Assembly: GCA_959599095.1 (NCBI GenBank)
Contig: CAUGGC010000001.1
Location: 96,757-160,756 of the forward strand
Direction of reading: 5' to 3'
DNA: 64,000 nt
Origin: an uncultured Collinsella sp.
Lineage (GTDB): Bacteria > Actinomycetota > Coriobacteriia > Coriobacteriales > Coriobacteriaceae
Under the pieces are notes generated by a model, which was not told the DNA's origin, did not search any database, and was given only the letters and a program-made list of their open reading frames with translations. Both the position numbers and the translations under genes were made by a program. How positions within the stretch are numbered: position 1 is the first letter of the stretch; every line of letters begins with the position of its first letter. Positions 33,487 to 41,337 of the stretch are shown here, piece by piece.

Positions 33487-34968
33487 TTAGCGATGGAAGA
33501 AACCGCGGCGCTCAAACTTGGGCTCGCAGCACACGTTGATACCCAGTTTGCGCAGTACCGTCTCGTCCGTCGGCGAGATAATCACGCTAAAGAAGGCATC
33601 GCAACCGCGCAGCTGCTCCAGGCCCGAAAGGACGCGAGCGGCCGTCTCACTCGTGGCCGAGGTGATCGACAGCGCCATAAGCGTCTCGTCGGTGTGGAGG
33701 CGCGGGTTTTTGCTGCCCAGGAAATGCGTCTTGAGCTTGCTGATGGGCTCGATCGCTTCATCGCTAATGACCTCGAGCTCAAGGTCGACGCCCGAGACAT
33801 GCTTAAGTGCATTCATGATGAGCGAGCTCGCAGCGCCCAGGCGCGTGGAAGTCTTGCCGGTCACCACGGAGCCATCGGGCATAACCATGGCACCCACGGG
33901 ACCACCCGTCAGCTGCTCCCTGGTGAGGGCCGCCGAGCGCGCCGGTGAGTAGTTCTTATCGATGCCGGCTTTCTTCATAATGATCTTGAGACGGTCGACT
34001 TGCTCATCGCCCACGCCGGTACGGCGCACATTTTCGACCGCGGTAAAGTAGCGGCGGACGATCTCCATCTTGGAAGCGTCGCGGCAGGCATCGTCATCGG
34101 TGATGGCAAAGCCGACCATATTGACGCCCATGTCCGTAGGACTCTGGTAGGGGCTCTTGCCCAGGATCTTTTCCATCAGAGCACGGACCACCGGGAAGGC
34201 CTCGACGTCGCGGTTGTAGTTGACCGTGGTCTTGTTATAGGCCTCAAGGTGGAAGGAGTCGATGATATTGGCATCGTCGAGGTCCGCCGTGGCCGCCTCG
34301 TAGGCGATGTTGACCGGATGCGTGAGGGGAAGGTTCCAGACCGGGAAGGTCTCGAACTTGGCATAGCCGGCGGCCGTGCCATGCTTGTGCTCGTGATAGA
34401 GCTGAGACAGGCAGGTGGCAAGCTTGCCCGAGCCAGGACCGGGGGCAGTGACCACGACGAGCGGTCGGGTGGTCTCGACAAACTCATTCTTGCCGTAGCC
34501 ATCGTCGGACACGATCAGATCGACATCGTGCGGATACCCCTCGATGGGATAGTGCAGCTTGGCGGGAATACCGAGCGCGTTCAGGCGGTTGCGGAACACA
34601 TCGGCAGCAGGCTGGCCGGCGTACTGGGTGATGACCACAGCCGCGACAGCAAAGCCGTTGCCGCGGAACAGGTCAACCAGGCGCAGCACATCCTCGTCAT
34701 AGGTAATGCCGAGGTCACCACGAGCCTTGTTTTTCTCGATGTGGTTCGCGTTGATCGCGATGATAACCTCGACATCGTCGGCGATGCTCTTGAGCATGCG
34801 GAACTTGCTGTCCGGTTCAAAACCCGGCAGCACGCGGCTCGCATGATAGTCATCGAACAGCTTACCGCCAAACTCCAAATAGAGCTTGCCACCAAACTGC
34901 GAGATGCGCTCCTTAATGTGAGCAGCCTGCAGCTCGATATACTTCGCGTTGTCGAAACCCTGGCGCAT
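33487..34968 (-). CDS. DUF1846 family protein
   Basis: 493 residues from ATG 34968 (GGGAG seven bases upstream). It matches the DUF1846 family over its whole length: MRQGFDNAKYIELQAAHIKERI at the N-terminus, FGGKLFDDYHASRVLPGFEPD, TAPGPGSGKLATCLSQLYHE (a phosphate-binding-loop-like GPGSGK), and PVGAMVMPDGSVVTGKTS. A crystal structure exists for the family but no assigned function. The GPGSGKLAT motif suggests nucleotide binding. It appears monocistronic. Confidence 0.85.
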   Translation of the reverse strand: MRQGFDNAKYIELQAAHIKERISQFGGKLYLEFGGKLFDDYHASRVLPGFEPDSKFRMLKSIADDVEVIIAINANHIEKNKARGDLGITYDEDVLRLVDLFRGNGFAVAAVVITQYAGQPAADVFRNRLNALGIPAKLHYPIEGYPHDVDLIVSDDGYGKNEFVETTRPLVVVTAPGPGSGKLATCLSQLYHEHKHGTAAGYAKFETFPVWNLPLTHPVNIAYEAATADLDDANIIDSFHLEAYNKTTVNYNRDVEAFPVVRALMEKILGKSPYQSPTDMGVNMVGFAITDDDACRDASKMEIVRRYFTAVENVRRTGVGDEQVDRLKIIMKKAGIDKNYSPARSAALTREQLTGGPVGAMVMPDGSVVTGKTSTRLGAASSLIMNALKHVSGVDLELEVISDEAIEPISKLKTHFLGSKNPRLHTDETLMALSITSATSETAARVLSGLEQLRGCDAFFSVIISPTDETVLRKLGINVCCEPKFERRGFFHR

Positions 34969-35126
34969 GTATGGCTCCCGTCCCGTTTCCAATTAATGTT
35001 CTAGGCGATTATAACGGAGCCCGCCCTCCCCGATACCCAGACCATCAACAGGCACCAACCAAACACGCCCACCGCAACCACCGGGGACCCGGGGTAGATC
35101 ATTTGGGACGGGAAACAAGGCACTCA

Positions 35127-35263
35127 GCACCAACAATGAAAACGTCACAGGCAAAGCCAAAGCCAGCGAACGGGCACCAGAGCGAGCAAGCTACCCCCTG
35201 CACCAACAATGGCAGCGCCGCAGGTGGAGCAAAAGTCAGCGAAAGCCCGCCAGAGCGAGCAAG
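35127..35263. repeat. Two tandem 64-bp direct repeats, 73-bp period
   Basis: 35127-35190 and 35200-35263 are the same length and match in about 50 of 64 positions without gaps, sharing both ends (GCACCAACAATG and AGAGCGAGCAAG). The 73-bp period is not a multiple of three. Confidence 0.8.
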
Positions 35264-35340
35264 GTGACGTGAAAGAGGAGGGCATAGGCCTTTTGGCCAT
35301 GCCCGACGATTGAACGTCAGATTGCCGCTCTGGCGGGCTT
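35243..35340. repeat. 98-nt nested hairpin
   Basis: Successive paired segments: 35243-35257 with 35326-35340 (15 bp, perfect), 259-262 with 322-325, 265-270 with 314-319, 280-285 with 299-304 and 287-290 with 295-298, closing on TTTT. In total about 35 bp. Its left arm overlaps the second direct-repeat copy. Confidence 0.85.
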
Positions 35341-35354
35341 GCAGCGTCGAGTGG

Positions 35355-35522
35355 TTCCGGCGTTTGGTAAAACGCCGGAACACAAGAGCGCCCCCTCCCG
35401 CGCACGGAACGGAAGGGGGCTAAAGGTAGGAGTCTACCGGTGGGTTTACCCCACCGGACAGACGATGACCAGGTGATCCTCTACAGGATCGTCAAGGTTT
35501 CCGTGGGGTACCCGTTGGGTAC
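35355..35522 (-). other. Run of hairpins at the 3' end of the YfcC carrier gene
   Basis: Hairpins: 35508-35513/35517-35522 abutting the stop codon; 35475-35490; 35437-35444/35450-35457 (8 bp, TTTA loop); 35390-35420 (GCCCCCT/AGGGGGC); and 35355-35365/35370-35380 (11 bp, four-base loop). They could be a 3' structured RNA or processing/termination region. No known RNA family is recognised. Confidence 0.6.
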
Positions 35523-37001
35523 TTAGATCAACACGCAGGCGACGGTCAGGATGATGGCGCAGACGACAGAGAGCGCGACGATGAGCTTAAGGGCAAACTT
35601 GAGCCAGGTCGTCCACTCGATCTTGGCCAGGGCGAGACCGCCCATGATGGCGCCGGAGGTCGGGGTGAACAGGTTCACGACACCGATGGCGGCGGAGAAG
35701 ATCATGACCATGACCTCAGGCGAGAAGCCGAGCTTAACAGCCAACGGTCCCATGATGGGCATGGAGACGGTGGCCATACCGGAGGTCGAGGGGATCAGGA
35801 AGGACAGGCCGAAGTAGACCAGGAAGCTCATGGGAGCGAAGATCACGCCGGACAGGCCAGCCAGAGCATTGGCGGCAGCGTCGAGGACGAAGACGTCGAG
35901 GCCGGTGTTAGCCATGAGGACGGAGATACCACGGGCGAGGGCGATGACGAGAACAACGGACATCATGTCGGCAGCACCGGTGATAAAGGTGTTAACGATC
36001 TGCTTCTCGGACAGGCCACCGATGATACCGATCAGGACGGCCATAAGGAAGAACCAGGTGGAAGCCTCGTCGAAGTACCACTGGCCAATGGGCAGGCCGG
36101 TGATCAGGGCAGACCAGCCCTGGACGACGGCGTTACCGTCGGCGTCGTAGACAGCGCCAGCGTCGAAGAAGTTAGCGACGCCCTCGTTGAGGTCGGCCAG
36201 CGGAATGAAGCCGACGATCATGACGACGAAGGTGAAGGCGAAGGCAATCAGAACACCCTTCTGACGACCGGTGAGCTTGACCTCCTTGTGGACCTCGGAA
36301 GCAGCCTTGCCGTGAGCCTCTTCGGCGTCCTTGAGCTCCTGCATCGACAGGATGGTGGAACCCTTGTCAGCCTTGACCTTCTTGGCGTAGCTCATCACGA
36401 AGAAGATGGACATAGCGGTAGTGACAATCCACAGGACGGCACCGAGGCCGATGATGATGGACTGGTTGACCTCAATGCCAACGCCGGTCAGAGCGTCGAC
36501 GGCAGCGCCGACGGCGAACGGGTTAACCGTGGAGCCCAGGCAGCCGCAGCCAGCGCCGAGCAGGACGGTAGCGGCACCGACCATGGGGTCGAAGCCAGCG
36601 GCCATCATGGTAGCGGCGAGCAGGGCGTAGAAGGGAACGGTCTCCTCGCACATACCATAGGTGGTACCACCGAGGGAGAAGATGAGCATCAGCACGGGAA
36701 TGAGCATAATCTCGTTGCCCTTAAGCTTCTGCACCAGAACGGCGATGCCGTTGTCCAGGGCGCCGGTCTCGGTCATCATACCGAGGAAGCCGCCCAGGAT
36801 CATAACGAAGAGGCAGACGGGCAGAGCGTCAGCGAAGCCCTTAATCGGGGCGGTGCAGAAATCGCTCAGACGGGCGGCAGTAACCGCGCCGCCGGACGTG
36901 CCGGAGACGATAACGGTAATCACTGCGACAATTGCCAGCAGAGCAAGAAGAATGGTGAACGATGAAGGCATACCGCGCTTTTTCTTAGCGGTCTCAGTCA
37001 T
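35523..37001 (-). CDS. YfcC-family carrier, probable arginine/ornithine exchanger
   Basis: 492 residues from ATG 37001 (GGGGGG nine bases upstream; an ATG at 37010 sits too close to it). Twelve or so membrane segments with family motifs LPVCLFVMILGGFLGMMTET, GGTTYGMCEETVPFY, AGCGCLGSTVNPFAVG and FLIPSTSGMATVSMPIMGPL. YfcC carriers (DcuC-like superfamily) next to arginine deiminase genes act as arginine/ornithine exchangers in several Gram-positives. Here the gene follows arcA and arcB on the same strand, so exchange of arginine for ornithine is the likely role, inferred from context. Confidence 0.85.
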   Translation of the reverse strand: MTETAKKKRGMPSSFTILLALLAIVAVITVIVSGTSGGAVTAARLSDFCTAPIKGFADALPVCLFVMILGGFLGMMTETGALDNGIAVLVQKLKGNEIMLIPVLMLIFSLGGTTYGMCEETVPFYALLAATMMAAGFDPMVGAATVLLGAGCGCLGSTVNPFAVGAAVDALTGVGIEVNQSIIIGLGAVLWIVTTAMSIFFVMSYAKKVKADKGSTILSMQELKDAEEAHGKAASEVHKEVKLTGRQKGVLIAFAFTFVVMIVGFIPLADLNEGVANFFDAGAVYDADGNAVVQGWSALITGLPIGQWYFDEASTWFFLMAVLIGIIGGLSEKQIVNTFITGAADMMSVVLVIALARGISVLMANTGLDVFVLDAAANALAGLSGVIFAPMSFLVYFGLSFLIPSTSGMATVSMPIMGPLAVKLGFSPEVMVMIFSAAIGVVNLFTPTSGAIMGGLALAKIEWTTWLKFALKLIVALSVVCAIILTVACVLI

Positions 37002-37096
37002 AGTTCTCATCCCCCCTTCATAAATCATTTACTGATCTCGCCAGAAGCGGCTCTTCCGTGCCGTGCCTGCCGCTTGATGCGAGATTATTACCAGAT

Positions 37097-37133
37097 AAAA
37101 CCGCTCGGGGTGTGCAGCAATACACCCCGAGCG
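37097..37133 (-). terminator. Terminator/attenuator between arcB and the carrier gene
   Basis: Perfect 12-bp stem 37102-37113 / 37122-37133. The AAAA at 37097-37100 gives a short U-tract on the minus strand. It may reduce read-through from arcB into the carrier. Confidence 0.75.
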
Positions 37134-37148
37134 AGATGCTAGATGCTC

Positions 37149-38144
37149 TTACTTGAGCGTGGCGTACATGACAGCCTTGATGGTGTGCATGCGGTTCTCG
37201 GCCTCGTCGAAGACCTTGGAAGCGGGGCTCTCGAAGACCTCGTCGGTGACCTCCTGCTCGGTGATGCCGAACTGCTCGCACTTCTCGGCGCCAATGGTGG
37301 TGTTGGTGTCGTGGAAGCTGGGCAGGCAGTGCAGGAAGATGGCACCCGGGTTGGCCATAGCCATGACCTCGGAGGTGACACGATACGGGGTGAGCTGAGC
37401 GATGCGCTCGGCCCAGACCTCGTCGGGCTCGCCCATGGAGACCCACACGTCGGTGTAGATAACGTCGGCACCGGTGACGCCGTCCTTGACGTCGGTGGTC
37501 AGCTTGATGGTGCAGCCGTTAGCCTCGGCGATGGGCTTGCAGGCCTCGATGACGTCGTCAGCGGGCATGCACTCCTCGGGGCCGCAGGCCACGAAGTTCA
37601 TGCCGAGCTTGGAGCAGACGACCATGAGGGAGCGAGCGACATTGTTCTTGCAGTCGCCCATGAAGACGAGGGTCTTGCCCTTGATGTCGTAGTTGAAGTT
37701 CTCCTGGACGGTCAGGATGTCGGCGAGCATCTGGGTGGGGTGCCACTCGGTGGTCAGGCCGTTCCACACGGGCACGCCGGACTTAGCAGCGAGCTCCTCG
37801 ACGTCGTCCTGGGCAAAGCCACGGAACTCGATGCCGTCATACATGCGGCCGAGAACGCGGGCAGTGTCCTCGATGGACTCCTTCTTGCCCATCTGCGACG
37901 AACCCGGATCGAGGTAGGTGACGCCCATGCCCAGATCCATGCCGCCGACCTCGAAGGCGCAGCGGGTACGAGTAGAGGTCTTCTGGAAGAGCAGAACGAT
38001 GTTCTTGCCCTCGAGATAGCGGTGCGGAACGCCAGCGCGCTTCATATCCTTGAAGTTCTTGGAGAGCTTGAGCAGGTACTCGATCTCCTCGGTGGTGAGG
38101 TCGAGAAGCTTGAGGAAGCTACGGCCGGAAAGGTTAACACCCAT
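37149..38144 (-). CDS. arcB: Ornithine carbamoyltransferase, catabolic
   Basis: 331 residues. Carbamoyl-phosphate loop FQKTSTRTRCAFEVG, HPTQMLADILT, and the ornithine loop FLHCLPSFHD are all present. It splits citrulline into ornithine and carbamoyl phosphate in the deiminase pathway. AAAGGAATCAAACC precedes ATG 38144. It lies between arcA copy 1 and the carrier. A carbamate kinase gene, the third step, is not in the window. Confidence 0.95.
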   Translation of the reverse strand: MGVNLSGRSFLKLLDLTTEEIEYLLKLSKNFKDMKRAGVPHRYLEGKNIVLLFQKTSTRTRCAFEVGGMDLGMGVTYLDPGSSQMGKKESIEDTARVLGRMYDGIEFRGFAQDDVEELAAKSGVPVWNGLTTEWHPTQMLADILTVQENFNYDIKGKTLVFMGDCKNNVARSLMVVCSKLGMNFVACGPEECMPADDVIEACKPIAEANGCTIKLTTDVKDGVTGADVIYTDVWVSMGEPDEVWAERIAQLTPYRVTSEVMAMANPGAIFLHCLPSFHDTNTTIGAEKCEQFGITEQEVTDEVFESPASKVFDEAENRMHTIKAVMYATLK

Positions 38145-38208
38145 GGTTTGATTCCTTTCGAAGAAATGAATTACGTAAGTATTAGTGGTGCCCGTTTAAC
38201 GGGCGAAG

Positions 38209-38237
38209 CCGGTGCGGTTGTAGGGGGACCGCACCGG
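38209..38237 (-). terminator. Hairpin between arcA copy 1 and arcB
   Basis: Perfect 10-bp stem 38209-38218 / 38228-38237, followed by a second palindrome at 38190-38204 (GCCCGTT/AACGGGC). There is no U-tract, so it is more likely an mRNA processing or stabilising structure within the operon than a full terminator. Confidence 0.5.
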
Positions 38238-38248
38238 AAACGGAAAGA

Positions 38249-39515
38249 CTTAGAGGTCCTCGCGCCAGAAGGGCATGCTCATGCAGCGCGGGCCGCCGCG
38301 GCCGCGGGAGAGCTCGGCGGAGGGCACGACGAGAAGGTCCAGGCCCTCCTTGTACAGCACGTCGTTGGTGACGGTGTTGCGGGCGTAGACGCAGATCTTG
38401 CCGGGCTCGACGCACAGGGTGTTGGAGCCGTCGTTCCACTGCTCGCGGGAGGCCGCGATCGGGTCGCCGCCGCCGCAGGGGATCAGCTTGACCTGGTCGA
38501 CGCCGGTGGCGTCCTCCAGGACGTGCTCGAGGGTGTCCTCGATCAGGCGGATGTTCACGTCGCCCGGGTTCTTGCCGGCGGTCAGCTCGTAGACGCGCAG
38601 GGTGCCCATGATGGCGGGGTGGATCGTGAACTTATCGACGTCGATCTGGGTGAAGACCGTGTCGAGGTGCATGAAGGCGCGCGAGACCGGGATATCGAAG
38701 GCCAGGATGCGCTCGACCTTGGAGTCGGAGTTCCAGAAGATGTTCTGGGCCATGACGTCGATCGCGGCGGCCTGGGTGCGCTGGGAGATGCCGACGGCGA
38801 GGGTCTTCTCGTTGATGTTCAGCACGTCGCCGCCCTCGGTGTGGAACTGGCAGTCGCGGCGGAAGTACAGCGAGACGTCCTTGTAGTCGGGGTGGTACTT
38901 GAAGATGTACTTGCCGTACAGGGTCTCGCGGTTGCGGGTGACCGAGTACATGCGGTTGAGGTTGACGCCCTCGCCGATGACCGCGAACGGGTCGCGGGTG
39001 AAGTAGAGGTTGGGCATCGGGTCGATGATCAGGTCGGACTCGGACTCGGAGTTGACCAGGGAGTCGAGGGTCGTGGACGCCGTGAGGGGCATGTCGATCT
39101 CGGACTTGGTCATGCCGGCCATGGTCTTCTTGACGAACTCGAGGTTGTCCTCGATGGAGTCCAGCTTCTCGCGGACGATCTGCGGCATGTGCTGGCCGCG
39201 GATGCCGGCCTCGGCGATGTACTGGTCGGTGAACTCGGCGCGGGCGCCGGGGACCTGGTCGAACACCTCGGCGACGAGGTTCTCGAGATAGAGGACCTCC
39301 ACGCCCTGGTCCCTCAGGATCTGGGCGAAGGTGTCGTGCTCCTGCTGCGCGACCTCCAGGAACGGGACGTCGTCGAACAGGAGTCGCTCGAGCTCGTCGG
39401 GCGGCAGGTTGAGGAGCTCGTCGCCGGGACGGTGCAGGCAGACCTTCCTGAGCTTGCCGATCTCGGAAGGCACGTGCAGACCTTTCGTCATGGCCTCCTA
39501 CCTTTCTTTCGGGCC
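38249..39515. repeat. arcA duplication, copy 1 (1,267 bp)
   Basis: Identical to 41338-42604 (offset 3,089), covering the whole arcA gene plus about 24 bp upstream. Identity breaks sharply at both ends. Confidence 0.93.
38250..39491 (-). CDS. arcA: Arginine deiminase, copy 1
   Basis: 413 residues. Family motifs: KVCLHRPGDELLNL at the N-terminus, NLYFTRDPFAVIG, FHTEGGDVL (Glu/His/Asp of the active site), MHLDTVFTQID and the C-terminal nucleophile in RGRGGPRCMSMPF (Cys at about 402). It converts arginine to citrulline and ammonia. AGGAGG precedes ATG 39491. Probably the first gene of arcA-arcB-carrier. The protein is identical to copy 2, and its codon choice is extreme (almost all G/C-ending), typical of high expression. 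Confidence 0.97.
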   Translation of the reverse strand: MTKGLHVPSEIGKLRKVCLHRPGDELLNLPPDELERLLFDDVPFLEVAQQEHDTFAQILRDQGVEVLYLENLVAEVFDQVPGARAEFTDQYIAEAGIRGQHMPQIVREKLDSIEDNLEFVKKTMAGMTKSEIDMPLTASTTLDSLVNSESESDLIIDPMPNLYFTRDPFAVIGEGVNLNRMYSVTRNRETLYGKYIFKYHPDYKDVSLYFRRDCQFHTEGGDVLNINEKTLAVGISQRTQAAAIDVMAQNIFWNSDSKVERILAFDIPVSRAFMHLDTVFTQIDVDKFTIHPAIMGTLRVYELTAGKNPGDVNIRLIEDTLEHVLEDATGVDQVKLIPCGGGDPIAASREQWNDGSNTLCVEPGKICVYARNTVTNDVLYKEGLDLLVVPSAELSRGRGGPRCMSMPFWREDL

Positions 39516-39573
39516 CTTGTCAGGGCCGATTCGTTAGCGCCCCTCCGTGTGAGGCGTTATTGCTGACGACATA

Positions 39574-39602
39574 TTTATATCCAAAATCAGCTCATACTTC
39601 CA
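39574..39602 (-). promoter_or_regulatory. arcA copy 1 promoter
   Basis: Minus strand -10 TATAAA (39574-39579), 17-bp spacer, weak -35 TGGAAG (39597-39602). The same layout (TATAAC, TGGAAT) occurs at arcA copy 2. The poor -35 suggests activator dependence. Confidence 0.65.
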
Positions 39603-39610
39603 CCTTGCCC

Positions 39611-39640
39611 CCGAACGGTTTTTTATAGGGGGTGAACGGC
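39611..39640 (-). promoter_or_regulatory. LytTR-type direct repeat at arcA copy 1
   Basis: Minus strand half-sites GCCGTTCAC (39632-39640) and ACCGTTCGG (39611-39619), 21 bp apart start to start. The proximal one ends 31 bp before the -10. They fit the LytTR consensus, a 9-bp direct repeat with a 12-bp gap. Confidence 0.7.
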
Positions 39641-39867
39641 ATACACATATACTTCACGCATGGCACACTTCATCTTAATAAAGCGTATTTACGTGCTTAA
39701 ACGCGTTTTAATCCTAAAATCAAATGGAACTAAACTTTGTTAAACCATCCTCAAATTGCATATTTCCAATAAAGCTATGAATAGAATTAGCGGTTCACAC
39801 CGCGTCTCAACCATTTTCATTTTTATTCAGAAAAAAGTTTGTTCTATTCATTTCTGATAAATAAATT

Positions 39868-39897
39868 ACCGTTTACCAGACGCTTGATACCGTTCAC
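39868..39897 (+). promoter_or_regulatory. Distal LytTR-type direct repeat
   Basis: Plus strand half-sites ACCGTTTAC (39868-39876) and ACCGTTCAC (39889-39897), again 21 bp apart, but in the opposite orientation to the promoter-proximal pair and about 380 bp from the arcA start. Confidence 0.6.
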
Positions 39898-39975
39898 CGG
39901 AAACTCAGTATAAGGCCCAGCGGATACCGCCTCGCTTTACGGCCCCATTTGTAACAACTTGACTTCTCGGTATAG

Positions 39976-40015
39976 AAAAACGGACCCGCTTCCCCTAGGG
40001 AAACGGGTCCGTTTT
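39976..40015 (-). terminator. Intrinsic terminator of the aminotransferase gene
   Basis: Perfect 12-bp stem 39977-39988 / 40004-40015. The loop contains its own small palindrome. The A-run gives a U-tract on the minus strand. Confidence 0.85.
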
Positions 40016-40064
40016 CGATTATCTTCGGCTAATTTGGATAAGGCCCCCGAAGGCCATCGGAATC

Positions 40065-41189
40065 CTAGCGATCGAACTCCGCCAGTGCCTCGCCCAAAAG
40101 CCTCAGGCCCTCGCGCAGAACGTCCTCGCTCGCGCAGTAGCCCAGGCGTGCGCCGCAGGGAAGCTCAAAACGGCTACCGGGGACCAGCAGCACTCCCCTC
40201 TCGGACAGCAGGCGCCTGCAGAACTCCTCGTCATCCTCGGGAATATCCAGCTGGATAAACGAGGTGGACACGCCCTGCGGGGCCGTCCAGGAAACGCGAT
40301 GCTGCGTATCGATCCAAGCCTGCGCGATATCGCGGTTGCCAAACACGATCTTGCGATTGCGCTCGAGAATCTTATCCTTGTGCTCAAGCACATAGGTCGC
40401 CAGAGCATCGTTGAACACGCCGCCGCAGATCATGGTGTAATCGCGATAGGTACGGATGCGGTTGGACACCTCTTTGTCGGCCAGGACCCAGCCCACGCGG
40501 GCCGCAGGTGTCGAATAGGTCTTCGACAACGAGTTGGTGACAATGGCCCTCTCGTACACGTCGACCATCGACATAAAGGACTCAGTGTTTTCGAGCGGCA
40601 GATATACCTCGTCGCACAGCACGTAGGCGCCCACCGAGCGGGCGATCTCGGCAATCTGGCCGAGCATATCGGCATCGAGCACCGTACCGATGGGGTTAGA
40701 TGCGTTGTTTATGCAGATAAGCTTGGTGTTGGGACGCACCAAGCGCTTGAGTTCCTCGATATCGGGCTTCCAGCCGAGTTCCTCGCGAAGCTCCCAATAC
40801 TCGACCTCGGCGCCCAGCGTGCGCGGAATCTCGTAGAGCGGCGCGTAGGTGGGCCACTCGGCGATAACATGGTCGCCGGGCTCGACCACAGCCATGATGG
40901 CGTTGAGGTTAGCGCCCGTGCAGCCATTGGTCTGCAGAATGTGATCGGGATTGACCTCCCGACGATACAGCTTGGCAACCTCGGCCTTAAACTCCGGCGA
41001 GCCCTCGATCCAGCCGTAGTTCATCTTCTCGCGGTCCAGGCGCTCGTAGAACGTGGCGCCGTCCTGTTCATCGAGCGCGCGCAGCTCGCCCATGGTGAGC
41101 GACGAGATCGTCGACTGGGCGATGTCCCACGTGGCGCTCTTCTCCCAAACGTTGAGCCATTCCTCAACGCCAATCGTCTTGATGTCCAT
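40065..41189 (-). CDS. Class I/II PLP-dependent aminotransferase
   Basis: 374 residues from ATG 41189 (AGGAG eight bases upstream). Fold-type I motifs: LQTNGCTGANLNAIMAVV, CINNASNPIGTVLD, VLCDEVYLPL (Asp for PLP nitrogen), NSLSKTYSTPAARVGW with Schiff-base Lys, and the substrate-carboxylate Arg near the C-terminus. The substrate is not deducible. Lying between the two arginine deiminase genes, it might act on arginine, ornithine or citrulline; this is context inference only. It has its own terminator, and arcA copy 2's terminator lies upstream, so it is not co-transcribed with them. Confidence 0.85.
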   Translation of the reverse strand: MDIKTIGVEEWLNVWEKSATWDIAQSTISSLTMGELRALDEQDGATFYERLDREKMNYGWIEGSPEFKAEVAKLYRREVNPDHILQTNGCTGANLNAIMAVVEPGDHVIAEWPTYAPLYEIPRTLGAEVEYWELREELGWKPDIEELKRLVRPNTKLICINNASNPIGTVLDADMLGQIAEIARSVGAYVLCDEVYLPLENTESFMSMVDVYERAIVTNSLSKTYSTPAARVGWVLADKEVSNRIRTYRDYTMICGGVFNDALATYVLEHKDKILERNRKIVFGNRDIAQAWIDTQHRVSWTAPQGVSTSFIQLDIPEDDEEFCRRLLSERGVLLVPGSRFELPCGARLGYCASEDVLREGLRLLGEALAEFDR

Positions 41190-41244
41190 GGCCAAGCTCC
41201 TTACAAAAGCAGTCATCCAATCGTGTTGACGTTCCTCATACAAG

Positions 41245-41278
41245 ATTGGGGCGGTGCGAAAACCCGCACCGCCCCAAT
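41245..41278 (-). terminator. Hairpin terminator of arcA copy 2
   Basis: Perfect 14-bp stem 41245-41258 / 41265-41278 with a six-base loop, between arcA copy 2 and the aminotransferase. The U-tract is short. Confidence 0.75.
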
Positions 41279-41337
41279 GGGAGACATCTAATGGCAGCTA
41301 GATGTATGTATTATGACCTGTACGGTTCCTTGAAGAC

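Larger units (their letters stand above)
34969..35522. other. 554-bp intergenic region rich in repeats and hairpins
   Basis: From the transporter stop towards DUF1846 (minus direction) it holds five short hairpins in 170 nt (35355-35522), a 98-nt nested hairpin (35243-35340) and two copies of a 64-bp sequence at a 73-bp period. Two overlapping short frames here are treated as by-products of the repeats. Confidence 0.7.
39492..40064. other. 573-bp AT-rich control region upstream of arcA copy 1
   Basis: Contains the arcA promoter (39574-39602), the proximal ACCGTTC pair (39611-39640), a distal pair (39868-39897), a GCGGT/ACCGC palindrome near 39790 and the aminotransferase terminator (39976-40015). 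No credible gene. Confidence 0.8.

Noticed and set aside
35099..35405. Two overlapping minus-strand frames of 94 and 86 codons
   Set aside because: They cover the hairpins and tandem repeats, have no convincing ribosome site, and the repeat units fall in different frames. They are reported as repeats instead.
35355..35522. Known riboswitch, SRP RNA or RNase P RNA
   Set aside because: None of the conserved core motifs of these RNAs was recognised; only generic hairpins are visible.
37143..39566. 807-codon open frame on the plus strand across arcA copy 1 and arcB
   Set aside because: It is the complement of two well-supported enzymes with strong GC-biased codons, and its translation is low-complexity Val/Leu/Gly/Asp. 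The same shadow appears opposite arcA copy 2 (41246-42739).
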